Shown here: positions 43,611 through 52,828 of the stretch, one piece after another
Layout: each line of letters opens with the position of its first letter
Position numbering within the stretch: position 1 is the stretch's first letter
Source of the DNA: Catalinimonas sp038039535
GTDB taxonomy: Bacteria; Bacteroidota; Bacteroidia; Cytophagales; Cyclobacteriaceae
Assembly (NCBI RefSeq): GCF_038039535.1
Contig: NZ_JBBPHP010000010.1
Location: forward strand, 62,001-126,000
Length of the DNA stretch: 64,000 nucleotides
Reading direction: 5' to 3'
Position numbers and translations under genes: made by a program
The notes under the pieces: generated by a model
The model's input: the letters and a program-made list of their open reading frames with translations, nothing else
Database searches by the model: none
Told to the model about the DNA's origin: nothing

Positions 43611-45422
43611 TTATTTTGCCAATACTCCCTTGGACTTACGGTTCATTCTTCCCCATACTTTGAATAGTAAATATGAGGAGACAATGGAGAGTCCGGTAAA
43701 AAATAAGGCAAGCCCAAGATTGGCATACAACCACTGACCAGTAGCGAACAGCGCACTATAGACAGCGATTACACCCAGAATCATACAGACAATACCCAGG
43801 GGTACATCCCAGCCTTTTTGGTTTTGATCCAGCTCAATACCCTCCTTTTCTGCTTCTTCTACCACTTTTTTCCAGCCGGGACCTCCGGGATATACTCTTT
43901 TGTAAAAGCTTCTTAATGTCTCAGTATCTGTAGGTCGGGTCAGGAAAGTAACTACCAACCAGCCTATGGTCGTTACTCCTACTCCCAGCAAGAGCTTACC
44001 TCCTGTACTGGGCAGTTCCATTCCGGTAAAAGGATGTAAAAATTCAAGATAGAGCGCGACCAGGAAGGAAATCACCATAGCAGCCAGTTCGCTGTAGGCA
44101 TTGATTCTCCACCAGAACCAGCGGAGGATGAAAATTAAACCAGTACCGGCACCTACTTGTAACAAAATATCAAAGGCCTGTAATGCATTTCTTAAAAGCA
44201 GCGCAAACAAACCGGTAACGATCAGTAAAAGCACAGTGGAAATCCTACCTACATTTACCTGTTGTTTTTCAGTGGCTTCAGGATTCACAAATCGTTTGTA
44301 AAAGTCATTGACCACATAGGAAGACCCCCAGTTGATTTGCGTAGAAATGGTGGACATAAATGCCGCGATCAAAGAAGCTACTACCAAACCCAAAAAGCCA
44401 GTGGGCAAATAGCTGAGCATGGCAGGGTAGGCAAAGTCATTTTGAATAATATCCGGATTAATATTGGGGAAAGCTTCCCTCATGCTTTCTATGGTAGGGA
44501 AAACGATCAGAGAAGCGAGGGCAACCAAAATCCAGGGCCAGGGACGCAAAGCATAGTGAGCAGCATTGAAAAACAGCGTAGCACCTACAGCCTCTTTTTC
44601 ATTCTTGGCAGACAACATACGCTGGGCGATATACCCCCCACCTCCCGGTTCTGCCCCCGGATACCACACACTCCACCACTGTACCGCTATTGGAAGCACC
44701 AGTAAAGTGATTACCATATCCATATTAGAAAAATCTGGTAGGATATTGGTTTTAGGAGCCACATTCTCGTGGTTGACCAGTGTTTCCAGACTACCGATCT
44801 CTGGCAGATTCACCAAAATCATCGCGGCACCGATAGTACCTACCATGGAGATGGCAAATTGGAAAAAGTCGGTAAGCAAAATACCTTTCAGGCCACCAAT
44901 TGTACTATACAATCCGGTGATACTCAATAGAACCAAAAGCGTTTGCCAGGCAGGCCAGTTGAGCATCACCGCACCAATCTTAATTACAGCGAGGGATACC
45001 GAGGCCATTACCATGATATTAAAAAACACACCCAGGTAAAGTGCACGAAATCCCCTGAGGAAAGCCGCCATTTTGCCACTGTATCTTAGTTCATAGAATT
45101 CCAGGTCGGTCGTTACATCGGAGCGGCGCCACAGTTTTGCGTAGACAAACACGGTGAGCATACCTGTGAGCAGAAAAGCCCACCATGCCCAGTTACCTGC
45201 CACACCATTCTGTCGTACAATATCGGTTACCAGGTTGGGTGTATCGCAGGAAAAGGTAGTAGCCACCATGGATACTCCCAATAACCACCAGGGCATATTT
45301 CGCCCGGAAAGGAAGTAGTCAGCGACGCTTTGGCCAGCCGTGCGTGAAGCATATAAACCAATAAGTAAAGAGATGATAAAGAAACCTATGATAATGGTCC
45401 AGTCAAGTGTGCCTAAAATCAT
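43611..45422 (-). CDS. Sodium:solute symporter (SSS family)
   Basis: A 603-residue inner-membrane protein with about 13-14 helices. SSS features: LDWTIIIGFFIISLLIGLYA, the early DYFLSGRNMPWWLLGVSMVA loop, GWFGG-like region replaced by NGVAGNWAWWAFLLTGMLTV, and GLKGILLTDFFQFAISMVGT. A large loop contains WYPGAEPGGGGYIAQRMLSA, and the sodium-site helix is FLGLVVASLIAAFMSTISTQ with INWGSSYVVNDFYKRF. It is close to the branch often linked to sugar or sialic-acid-type uptake in PUL-rich genomes. It is followed upstream by the kinase and nucleotidyltransferase genes on the same strand (128-base gap), so it probably imports the monosaccharide they use. Confidence 0.93.
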   Translation of the reverse strand: MILGTLDWTIIIGFFIISLLIGLYASRTAGQSVADYFLSGRNMPWWLLGVSMVATTFSCDTPNLVTDIVRQNGVAGNWAWWAFLLTGMLTVFVYAKLWRRSDVTTDLEFYELRYSGKMAAFLRGFRALYLGVFFNIMVMASVSLAVIKIGAVMLNWPAWQTLLVLLSITGLYSTIGGLKGILLTDFFQFAISMVGTIGAAMILVNLPEIGSLETLVNHENVAPKTNILPDFSNMDMVITLLVLPIAVQWWSVWYPGAEPGGGGYIAQRMLSAKNEKEAVGATLFFNAAHYALRPWPWILVALASLIVFPTIESMREAFPNINPDIIQNDFAYPAMLSYLPTGFLGLVVASLIAAFMSTISTQINWGSSYVVNDFYKRFVNPEATEKQQVNVGRISTVLLLIVTGLFALLLRNALQAFDILLQVGAGTGLIFILRWFWWRINAYSELAAMVISFLVALYLEFLHPFTGMELPSTGGKLLLGVGVTTIGWLVVTFLTRPTDTETLRSFYKRVYPGGPGWKKVVEEAEKEGIELDQNQKGWDVPLGIVCMILGVIAVYSALFATGQWLYANLGLALFFTGLSIVSSYLLFKVWGRMNRKSKGVLAK

Positions 45423-45550
45423 TATATCGTTGTTGTGGTAATTTAGATTCTACAAATAAAGGTTTTTTAATTTGATATGCATCAATCAGAACTCATCTTT
45501 TCTTGTGAATGGGCGATCTGAGAAATTTTCGTTCACATCTTTATGTAGCC

Positions 45551-46720
45551 TTATACTTTGGATGAAGAAGCCTGGTCTTGATAATGATGAAAGGTCTGCC
45601 ACACTATGTCTTGCATCTCTTCGGCTTTCTTTTCCATCCTGCTGACCAGGCGAAACTGGGCTCTGACTCGCTGCAAATTCTGCTGCTTATGTTTGATTTT
45701 GTAGTACACATCACCGGAGATGTAATCCGTTAAAAAGCGTAAGCCCATGATGAAGGTCATGTACTGAGATGAAAATGCCAGTTGATCTACTTCCAAGGTC
45801 GTGAGAAAAGGAGCAGTCTCTTGGAGATATCCCTGAGTAAATGCCCTGAAATACGACATATCCACCTCAATCTTATCTACATCCGCTTCGTCTTCCTCGG
45901 CAGTATTGACGATTGTGCGGATTGAATCCCCGAAGTCGTACCAGGCTACTCCCGGCATCACCGTATCTAGATCTATGATGCAAATTGCTTTTTGCGTTTC
46001 CTGGTCCAGTAGTACATTATTAAACTTAGTGTCGTTATGGGTAATTCTGATAGGTACATCTCCACTCCTGACTTTTTTATACAGGCTTTCCAAGCTTTCC
46101 TTTCTCTGCATGGCAAAATTGATTTCATCCGTTACGGAAGTTTTTCTACCGGCCACATCTTGTTGTATTGCTTTTTCCAGATTGCTGAACCTATACTCCA
46201 TGTTATGGAAGTCGGGAATGGTTTCTTTTAAACTGCTGACATCCATGTCGCTAAGCAATAGCTGAAACATTCCGAAAGCATAACCTGCTTCATAAGCTTG
46301 CTTTTCGGAGGCAACTGTATCATAGCTGATGCTATTGGGAATAAAAGTCTGTATTCTCCAGTAATTACCCTGGTCATCTCTATAATACAGCTTTCCCTGA
46401 TAGGTAGTAATGATACTTACGGTAGTAAAGATTTCTTGCTTAGCAAGGCTTAGTTTTTCTTTAAGCTCAGAAGTCACCAAATGCATATTTTGCATCAGTC
46501 CTTCTACATCTTTAAAAACTTCGTGGTTAATTCTTTGCAAAAGAAATTTATCCTGAAATCCAGCATCTTTAGAAGCCGATTCAGCTTTGTCGCTATAAAT
46601 GAGATATGTATCGTTGATATGGCCGGAGCCGAATGGCTTATAAGAATAAATACCATCCCCAATGCTAAACTGGCTGATGATCTTACGGATATTATCCGCT
46701 TCGCTGCTTTTCTGACTCAT
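45551..46720 (-). CDS. APH-fold sugar kinase (N-acetylhexosamine-1-kinase-like)
   Basis: About 389 residues from ATG 46720 (a GTG two codons earlier is also possible). Aminoglycoside-phosphotransferase fold: YKPFGSGHINDTYLIYSD at the nucleotide loop, FLLQRINHEVFKDVEGLMQN with a conserved lysine-substitute arginine region, the catalytic loop ITHNDTKFNNVLLDQET (D and N of the HxDxxxxN motif) and the metal aspartate in ICIIDLDTVMPG with YDFGDSIR. These patterns are those of NahK-like kinases and of the gene called mdsC near mucin sulfatases. The likely reaction is 1-phosphorylation of a hexosamine. It starts 8 bases after the nucleotidyltransferase stop, which would make the nucleotide sugar next. 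Confidence 0.85.
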   Translation of the reverse strand: MSQKSSEADNIRKIISQFSIGDGIYSYKPFGSGHINDTYLIYSDKAESASKDAGFQDKFLLQRINHEVFKDVEGLMQNMHLVTSELKEKLSLAKQEIFTTVSIITTYQGKLYYRDDQGNYWRIQTFIPNSISYDTVASEKQAYEAGYAFGMFQLLLSDMDVSSLKETIPDFHNMEYRFSNLEKAIQQDVAGRKTSVTDEINFAMQRKESLESLYKKVRSGDVPIRITHNDTKFNNVLLDQETQKAICIIDLDTVMPGVAWYDFGDSIRTIVNTAEEDEADVDKIEVDMSYFRAFTQGYLQETAPFLTTLEVDQLAFSSQYMTFIMGLRFLTDYISGDVYYKIKHKQQNLQRVRAQFRLVSRMEKKAEEMQDIVWQTFHHYQDQASSSKV

Positions 46721-46728
46721 ATGCACGT

Positions 46729-47646
46729 CTACCTTTCTTTACCTGAGGACCACAACTTCTCAGGATAAACTCCCGCCTTGACCAACTCCTGAAGTTTTTG
46801 CTGGGCAATGAGCTTGTCTTCCTGATAAGTGACTCCAAACCATTTATCAGTGGTATTCAATACTTTTACTTTGGCATCCCCGGTCTTGATAATCTCATTG
46901 ACCACTGTAGGCAGGTAAAATTCTTTCTTCAGTTCACCGGCATTTTCTTTGATAAAAGCTTTAAATGAAACTTCAAACTGTGCAAAAGCAGCAGGTGCAA
47001 AGCCCATAAGATTCATAGAAGCGACTTCTTCCCCGGTTAAATCTACTTCCTCTCCATCTTCCTCATAAACTACCTTTTGATCAGGCTTGATATAGATATG
47101 GGTTCTTTCAGTGACACTGCTCAGATAACCTTCTCCATCCACTTCGCAGATACCCCGTGACACATAACCATGCTCTGATAAAGTGTTACGCAAGCGGTAA
47201 CCCACCAGAGCATGCTCTTCTTTTTGTATCTGGGACAAAAAAACAGCCATCAGTTGAAGTGCCTGTTGACCATAGTAGTCATCGGCATTGATCACTGCGA
47301 AAGGTTCCTGAATTTTGTCAGCGGCTACCAGCACGGCATGTCCGGTTCCCCAAGGCTTTACCCGTTCAGCAGGTACCTTAATGCCTTCCGGCACCCGGTT
47401 CAGCTCCTGCAAAACATAATCTATTTTTATTTTATCGGAGAATTTGCCGTAGAAAATCTCTTTAAATTCTGCTTCTATGGATTCGCGAATGACAAAGACT
47501 ACTTTGCCAAAACCTGCCCGAATCGCATCATAAATGGAATAGTCAATGATGGTTTCACCGGAAGGGCCAAAGCGATCTATCTGCTTGAGACTACCGTAAC
47601 GGCTTCCCATCCCAGCGGCCATGACTAATAATGTGGGTTTATTCAT
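46729..47646 (-). CDS. Sugar nucleotidyltransferase
   Basis: 305 residues of the NTP-transferase fold. N-terminal nucleotide loop LLVMAAGMGSRYGSLKQIDR, product-binding GPSGETIIDYSIYDAIRAGF, base-binding KPWGTGHAVLVAADKI, and the metal aspartates in FAVINADDYYG. The C-terminal half (NLMGFAPAAFAQFEV; FYLPTVVNEIIKTGDAKVKV; TDKWFGVTYQEDK) is typical of the Bacteroidota group paired with NahK-like kinases. It would join sugar-1-phosphate with UTP or a similar nucleotide. The kinase gene follows directly and a sulfatase gene precedes it by 78 bases, so the three look like one salvage operon. Confidence 0.87.
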   Translation of the reverse strand: MNKPTLLVMAAGMGSRYGSLKQIDRFGPSGETIIDYSIYDAIRAGFGKVVFVIRESIEAEFKEIFYGKFSDKIKIDYVLQELNRVPEGIKVPAERVKPWGTGHAVLVAADKIQEPFAVINADDYYGQQALQLMAVFLSQIQKEEHALVGYRLRNTLSEHGYVSRGICEVDGEGYLSSVTERTHIYIKPDQKVVYEEDGEEVDLTGEEVASMNLMGFAPAAFAQFEVSFKAFIKENAGELKKEFYLPTVVNEIIKTGDAKVKVLNTTDKWFGVTYQEDKLIAQQKLQELVKAGVYPEKLWSSGKER

Positions 47647-47724
47647 TGTGGTTTTATTCTAATTTCTTGGTGCGCTAAGTTCAGCAAAGATTATGCTTAG
47701 CACAAATAAAATCGTCCTGAGCCA

Positions 47725-49302
47725 TTATATCTCTCCCACCTGGCCTGCCTCCAATGCAGGGATTCTAAATTTGTCTATGGCCGGAGTAGTATGTTCTTGC
47801 TTAAAGATGGCCTTTGCTTTTTCTATCAGTTCAGGATGCTGATCGGCCACATTGTTCGTTTCCTGAGGATCAGTAGCCAGATCATACAATTCAAGTGTAG
47901 GTTCTTCATTCAAATTTTGCTGAATAAATTTCCAGTCACCCATTCTGATAGCAAGCTGCCCCCCATAAGCAGGGAATTCCCAATATAAGAACTCATGATC
48001 CTGCTGCTTTGCTTCTTCTCCTTTCAGTACTGGTAAAAAGCTGATACCATCACTATCTTCGGGTGTTGCAACGCCTGCTACTTCACAGAGAGTGGGCATC
48101 ACATCATAGAAAGCAGAGATATGATCTGAGGTAGTTCCGGGCTGGATTTGAGCGGGCCAGCTGGCAATCATAGGTACCCGGATGCCTCCTTCGTACACAA
48201 AACCTTTACCTCTGCCCTTTTCACTGGCGAATGGTCCGGCACTGTTAAACCAGGGTGATTCTGTTCCTCCGTTGAATGAGGGGCCATTATCGGAAGTAAA
48301 AATGATCAGCGTATTTTCGTAAAGTCCCAGGTCTTTTAACTGCTGTACCAGTTTACCTACATTTTCATCCAGATAAGATACCATAGCAGCGTAAGCTGCT
48401 TTGGGGTGCATATGAGGATAGTATGATCTTTCGCCCAGGTAAGGCTCTTCCTTACCAAACTTTTCTACATAATAGTCTACCCAACGCTGAGGAGCCTGCA
48501 AAGGCATGTGGGGAATGGGACTGGCCCAGTAAAAGAAAAAAGGCTCATCCTGATGCTGATCTACAAATTTTGTGATCTGATTGAACATCAGTTCGGGGGC
48601 ATATTCGTTTAGGGTAAACTTGCTGTAAGAAGATGGATCATTAGGATCAGCACTTTCTGCCAGACCAACACTAGGAGGAACGGTATCATTGTTCAGCAGC
48701 ACCCGGTGCTCATTCTCATAAAGATGCAGCGGATAATAGGTATGAGCCTGTCGCTGACAATTGTAACCAAAAAAGAAATCAAAGCCTCTGTTTGTGGGTA
48801 TGGATGAGGTATTGGGTGCCCCCAGCCCCCACTTTCCAGTCATTCCTGTAGCATAGCCTGCTTCTTTGAGTAATGCTGGTAATGTGGTGGTTGTATCAGG
48901 TAAAGGACGTTGACCTTCCAGTGTGGAATCCTCAAACATGGCTACATAGTCCCAGACTTCACCTCTTTCACCCCACTCATCATTTCCCCGAATATAGGCA
49001 TGTCCCATATGTTTTCCGGTGAGCAGTACACATCGGGAAGGTGCACATACCGGAGCACCGGCATAGTGCTGGGTAAATCGCATTCCATTTTCAGCGAGCG
49101 CATCAATGTTAGGCGTTTCAATCTTTTCCTGTCCATACACCCCGAGATCACCATAGCCCAGGTCGTCAGCCAGGATAAAAATGATGTTGGGTGGTTGTAC
49201 TTCTTGTCCTGCAACTTCCTCTTGCTGCTTATTCTGGCAGGCATTTAAAAGAATTATTGCTAAAAAAAAGTTAAGGATGTAGCTCAAGGTAGAATTATCC
49301 AT
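47725..49302 (-). CDS. Arylsulfatase, lipoprotein, motif CAPSR
   Basis: 525 residues. Lipoprotein signal with cysteine 22 (FLAIILLNAC). Metal site NIIFILADDLGYGDLGVYGQ, maturation site GAPVCAPSRCVLLTGKHMGH (C86), TGKWGLGAPNTSSIPTNRGF and TLIIFTSDNGPSFNGGTES. The C-terminal LYDLATDPQETNNVADQHPE is normal for arylsulfatase A-type S1 enzymes. The motif is the standard C-x-P-x-R. It probably acts in the periplasm on sulfated monosaccharides or oligosaccharides, and the kinase and nucleotidyltransferase downstream would then use the freed sugar. Substrate specificity cannot be told from sequence. Confidence 0.93.
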   Translation of the reverse strand: MDNSTLSYILNFFLAIILLNACQNKQQEEVAGQEVQPPNIIFILADDLGYGDLGVYGQEKIETPNIDALAENGMRFTQHYAGAPVCAPSRCVLLTGKHMGHAYIRGNDEWGERGEVWDYVAMFEDSTLEGQRPLPDTTTTLPALLKEAGYATGMTGKWGLGAPNTSSIPTNRGFDFFFGYNCQRQAHTYYPLHLYENEHRVLLNNDTVPPSVGLAESADPNDPSSYSKFTLNEYAPELMFNQITKFVDQHQDEPFFFYWASPIPHMPLQAPQRWVDYYVEKFGKEEPYLGERSYYPHMHPKAAYAAMVSYLDENVGKLVQQLKDLGLYENTLIIFTSDNGPSFNGGTESPWFNSAGPFASEKGRGKGFVYEGGIRVPMIASWPAQIQPGTTSDHISAFYDVMPTLCEVAGVATPEDSDGISFLPVLKGEEAKQQDHEFLYWEFPAYGGQLAIRMGDWKFIQQNLNEEPTLELYDLATDPQETNNVADQHPELIEKAKAIFKQEHTTPAIDKFRIPALEAGQVGEI

Positions 49303-49383
49303 TTGCTTTGGTCAGGTTTTTTCTCAAAATAGCGAGTGTATTGTACCGATCAAAATTCAAGTAAATAATGCTACCTCATTAGC

Positions 49384-50838
49384 TCAAACAGAGGGCTGCG
49401 TCTCGTTAAATATGAGGGTGAAACAAGAACCTTTTCCCGGTGTGCTATCTACTGAAATTTTTGCTCCGTGGGCATGAACGATATTCTGAGTTGAGGTAAG
49501 TCCCAGTCCCATTCCACCCTTCTTACCAGTATGAAAAGCATCAAAGAGCTTCCCAACTTCTTCGGCTTCAATGCCCAATCCGTTATCACATATCTGAACT
49601 ACTTGCTTGGAGCCACTTTTGGCTGTTTTAAGGGTAACTACCCCTTTTTTGGGTTCCACAGCTTCAATGGCATTGGTAATGATATTCAGAAATGCCATGC
49701 TAAGCTTCTCTTCATCCAGTGAGATATTACCCAACTCCTGATCATACAACTTCACTACCTTGATCTCCTGCAACTTCAGCCGGTCATTGGCATGTTTGAG
49801 AGCCATTTCCAGCACTTCGTTAATGGAAGTGGTTTTGAGATTTAGGTTGGAAGGTTTGGAAGACTTCAGCATCTGAGTGATCAATTGGTTGATACGCTTG
49901 GTATTTCTTTTGATAATCTCCAGATAAACTTCAAAGGTATCATCATCCAGATCATCAAAAGAGAACTGTTCCAACGCAAGGTTAATGTTTGTCAGCGGAT
50001 TGCGTACCTCATGAGCAATACTCCGGGCGATATTACCTGTCATAATCAGCTTTTCTAGTTGAATCAGCTCCAACTGTACTTTTTTTCTTTCCGAGATATC
50101 TTCAATAATGCCCTGATAGCCCATCAGAAGGTTATCCGGTCCCAATAGCCGGGTTACAGAAATATTGCAGATGTGTTCCTTATTTTTTTTGTCTTTTAAT
50201 AACACCTCCATATCTCGGACGTGGCCTTCGTGTTTCACTTTTGTCTGAAATGCTGCATATGCCTCATCTTTTACGAACAAGTCGCTTAAGCTGCTTTGAA
50301 GAATTTCATCTTTCTGATACCCAAAAAGAGCTATCATAGCGGGATTAGCATCTACCAGAGCCTGAGATTCATCTGTAATGAAGATAGCATTTAGAGATTG
50401 TTGAAAAAGTACTCTATATTTTTTCTCCTGTTCGTATAACTTTCTTACTGCAGTGGCATTGCTAAGCGCATACCTAATGCTTCTCTCCAGGCTTTGTGAG
50501 TCAATAGCATCTTTTACCAGATAATCAGCTGCTCCAATTTGCATGGCCTGAAAGTCAATTTCCGGCTCTCCCTGTCCGGTGAGCATAATCACCGGCTTTC
50601 CGGGTTTAAATTTTACTGCTTCTTTGAGGAGTTCCAGGCCATTTTTTTCACCAAGGCGGTAGTCAATCAGGTAGATATCAGAATTCTGGTTCTGAATAGC
50701 TTTGAGCCCTTGCTGATAGTTTGCTTCCCACCTGACAGAAAATTGATTGGTTTTAATATCAGAGAGCAAGTCTTTGACTATCACAAAATCGTCTTCATCA
50801 TCATCTATTACCAAGATCTCAATTACTTCACTTAACAT
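49384..50838 (-). CDS. Hybrid REC-PAS-histidine kinase
   Basis: 484 residues. Residues 1-125 are a receiver domain (LVIDDDEDDFVIVKDLLSD; phosphorylation aspartate D59 in YLIDYRLGEKNG; lysine in YLVKDAI). Residues 140-255 are a PAS domain (VLFQQSLNAIFITDESQALV; MGYQGIIEDISERKK). Residues 265-480 are the kinase: H-box SIAHEVRNPLTNINLALEQF, N-box AFLNIITNAIEAVE, VVQICDNGLGIE and GGMGLGLTSTQNIVHAHGAK. No membrane helix, so it is cytosolic. With REC at the N-terminus it can receive phosphate from a kinase and pass on a new signal. It starts 9 bases after the Rcp1-like gene, the last gene in the signalling operon. Confidence 0.93.
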   Translation of the reverse strand: MLSEVIEILVIDDDEDDFVIVKDLLSDIKTNQFSVRWEANYQQGLKAIQNQNSDIYLIDYRLGEKNGLELLKEAVKFKPGKPVIMLTGQGEPEIDFQAMQIGAADYLVKDAIDSQSLERSIRYALSNATAVRKLYEQEKKYRVLFQQSLNAIFITDESQALVDANPAMIALFGYQKDEILQSSLSDLFVKDEAYAAFQTKVKHEGHVRDMEVLLKDKKNKEHICNISVTRLLGPDNLLMGYQGIIEDISERKKVQLELIQLEKLIMTGNIARSIAHEVRNPLTNINLALEQFSFDDLDDDTFEVYLEIIKRNTKRINQLITQMLKSSKPSNLNLKTTSINEVLEMALKHANDRLKLQEIKVVKLYDQELGNISLDEEKLSMAFLNIITNAIEAVEPKKGVVTLKTAKSGSKQVVQICDNGLGIEAEEVGKLFDAFHTGKKGGMGLGLTSTQNIVHAHGAKISVDSTPGKGSCFTLIFNETQPSV

Positions 50839-50847
50839 TGCTATCGC

Positions 50848-51306
50848 TTAATCTTTATCATTGGGTAAAACCACTATACCAAACCAGTAATTGCCAATGG
50901 CTTTGGCTACCTCTACAAGGTCATCAAAGGTAACAGGTTTGGTAATGAACGAGCTTATACCTAGGTCATAGGTTTTTAAAATATCTTCTTCTGCCTTGGA
51001 AGTTGTCAAAACAATAATTGGAATACGCCTCAGACTCGGATCAGCTTTTATTTCAGTAAGTGCTTCACGGCCATCTTTTTTGGGCATATTGAGATCCAAC
51101 AAGATTAGTCCTGGCTTTGGTGCATTATCATCATTATACTTTCCTCTTTTCAGCAGGTAATCCATTAGTTCTTCTCCATCTTCCACAAAATGCAGATCGT
51201 TCGCCAGCTTATTCTCCATAAGCGCTTCTTTAGTAAGCATCCTGTCGTCAGGATCATCATCTGCCATCAGAATTGTGATCGTCTTTGCCTGATCGTTTCT
51301 CATCAT
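50848..51306 (-). CDS. Single-domain response regulator, Rcp1-like
   Basis: 152 residues consisting of one receiver domain: acidic pocket LMADDDPDDRMLTKEALMEN, phosphorylation aspartate D71 in LILLDLNMPKKDGREALTEI, threonine in IIVLTTSKAEEDI and lysine in SSFITKPVTFDDLV. The longer loop before the aspartate (KRGKYNDDNAPKPG) is the mark of the Rcp1 group that pairs with phytochrome-type kinases. It has no output domain, so it likely shuttles phosphate between the PAS kinase on one side (12-base gap) and the REC-PAS kinase on the other (9-base gap). Confidence 0.93.
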   Translation of the reverse strand: MMRNDQAKTITILMADDDPDDRMLTKEALMENKLANDLHFVEDGEELMDYLLKRGKYNDDNAPKPGLILLDLNMPKKDGREALTEIKADPSLRRIPIIVLTTSKAEEDILKTYDLGISSFITKPVTFDDLVEVAKAIGNYWFGIVVLPNDKD

Positions 51307-51318
51307 TTATAAATGTTA

Positions 51319-52800
51319 TTATTTATCTGTTTCGGGTAGGGTCACAATAAATGTAGCCCCTTTACCCGGTTTTGATGTTGCGGTGATGCTGCCTCCATGT
51401 ATTTCAGTGATTTTTCTGCATATGGCTAAGCCAATCCCTGTACCAGCATATTCGTTTCGTCCATGCAGGCGTTGAAAAATATTGAAGATTTTATCCAGAT
51501 ACTTTTCATCAAAACCAATTCCATTATCCTTTACAAAAATCCTGTATACTACCTCTCCCTCTTCTTCAACTTTTTCAGCCCATATTTTAATTTCCGACGA
51601 GGTTTCTTCTTTTTTGAACTTGAGCGCATTGGTTAGTAGATTGGTAAATAACTGCTCCAAAGTGCTGGTATCTCCAAATACAGTAGGTAACTCACTTACC
51701 TCTATTTTTGCATCGTTTTCTTCAATTCTTTCTTCCAGGTTTTCAACAATATTGCTTATCAGTTCATCAAGATTTACTTCCTGAAAAGGGTCCTGAAACC
51801 TCCCTATCCGTGAATATTTCAGCAGGTCGTCTATAAGTTTCTGCATCCTGCTGGCAGCATTCTGCATTCTTTTGATATAATCCTGCGCGGTATCATCCAA
51901 TTGTTCCTGATATTTGGTTTGTAATCTATCACCAAATGCTCTGATTTTTCTTAAAGGTTCCTGTAGATCGTGCGATGCTACATAGGCAAATTGCTCCAGG
52001 CTTTGGTTGGCATTTTCCAGCTCATAAATTTTATTTCTGAGCTCGTCATTAGAAAAATTAAAGATATTAATGTCTTCTGCCACAATCAGTACCGCGAATA
52101 TTTTACGTTCATCGTCTTTTACAGGAATGAAATGCAAGCGGTATAGATCACCTTCATTTTCTATTTCCAGCTTCTTCATTTTTCCTTTTAGACAAGCTTT
52201 CACTACGGGTAGTATTTCTTCTTTTTCTTCACTGGAAAGTATATCAGCAAGATTTGTTTTTTCGGGAAGTGCCTCCTGATGACCAAAAGCTTTGAGTGCT
52301 GCTCCATCGGAAAGTAGCAGGTTCAACTCTTCGTCTACCAGTGCTACTTCTGCATGCGGTAGACTTTTGATCAAAGTTCTGTACAAATTTTCACTGCGGC
52401 TTTTTTCATTGATCAAAGCCATGAAGCCTGATATATCGTTAAACGTTACCAGAAGAATAGATTCGCATCTTTTGGCAATGATGTTATACCATTTATGCAG
52501 GCCTTCTTCTGTATAGTACTTTTCTGTACGAAACTCCTCCCCGCTTATAAATGCCTGCTTGTATGAGTCAAAAAGGTTGGAGTAGTTATGATCTTCATAA
52601 GTTTTAAGAATACTGGTATTCAGTAATGTTTCTCTATCTTTTCCTATAAGGTTCTCAGCAGCCCGGTTTACAAAAACGTACTTAAGATCAACGATCTCTT
52701 TTTGCTGGTCATAAATGGGAGAAAAAAGGATAATACCATCATCTGTATTATCCATAATAGTTTCTACGAGCTTGGTAGAATAGTCAAAAGTCTGATGCAT
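51319..52800 (-). CDS. PAS-domain histidine kinase
   Basis: 493 residues, cytosolic. Two PAS-like domains (about 8-125 and 140-245; YVFVNRAAENLIGKDRETLL and SLPHAEVALVDEELNLLLSD), a short coiled coil, then the phytochrome-type kinase core. The H-box is AYVASHDLQEPLRKIRAFGD, followed by LIDDLLKYSRIGR, N-box LFTNLLTNALKFKK, VKDNGIGFDEKYLDKIFNIF and GTGIGLAICRKITEIHGGSI. The VASHDLQEPLRK form is the one that usually works with Rcp1-like regulators, and such a gene follows 12 bases later. The sensed signal is not clear; no cofactor-binding cysteine or other hallmark was noticed in the PAS domains. Confidence 0.93.
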   Translation of the reverse strand: MHQTFDYSTKLVETIMDNTDDGIILFSPIYDQQKEIVDLKYVFVNRAAENLIGKDRETLLNTSILKTYEDHNYSNLFDSYKQAFISGEEFRTEKYYTEEGLHKWYNIIAKRCESILLVTFNDISGFMALINEKSRSENLYRTLIKSLPHAEVALVDEELNLLLSDGAALKAFGHQEALPEKTNLADILSSEEKEEILPVVKACLKGKMKKLEIENEGDLYRLHFIPVKDDERKIFAVLIVAEDINIFNFSNDELRNKIYELENANQSLEQFAYVASHDLQEPLRKIRAFGDRLQTKYQEQLDDTAQDYIKRMQNAASRMQKLIDDLLKYSRIGRFQDPFQEVNLDELISNIVENLEERIEENDAKIEVSELPTVFGDTSTLEQLFTNLLTNALKFKKEETSSEIKIWAEKVEEEGEVVYRIFVKDNGIGFDEKYLDKIFNIFQRLHGRNEYAGTGIGLAICRKITEIHGGSITATSKPGKGATFIVTLPETDK

Positions 52801-52828
52801 AATCAGTAAGCCTCAATCAATCTATTAG

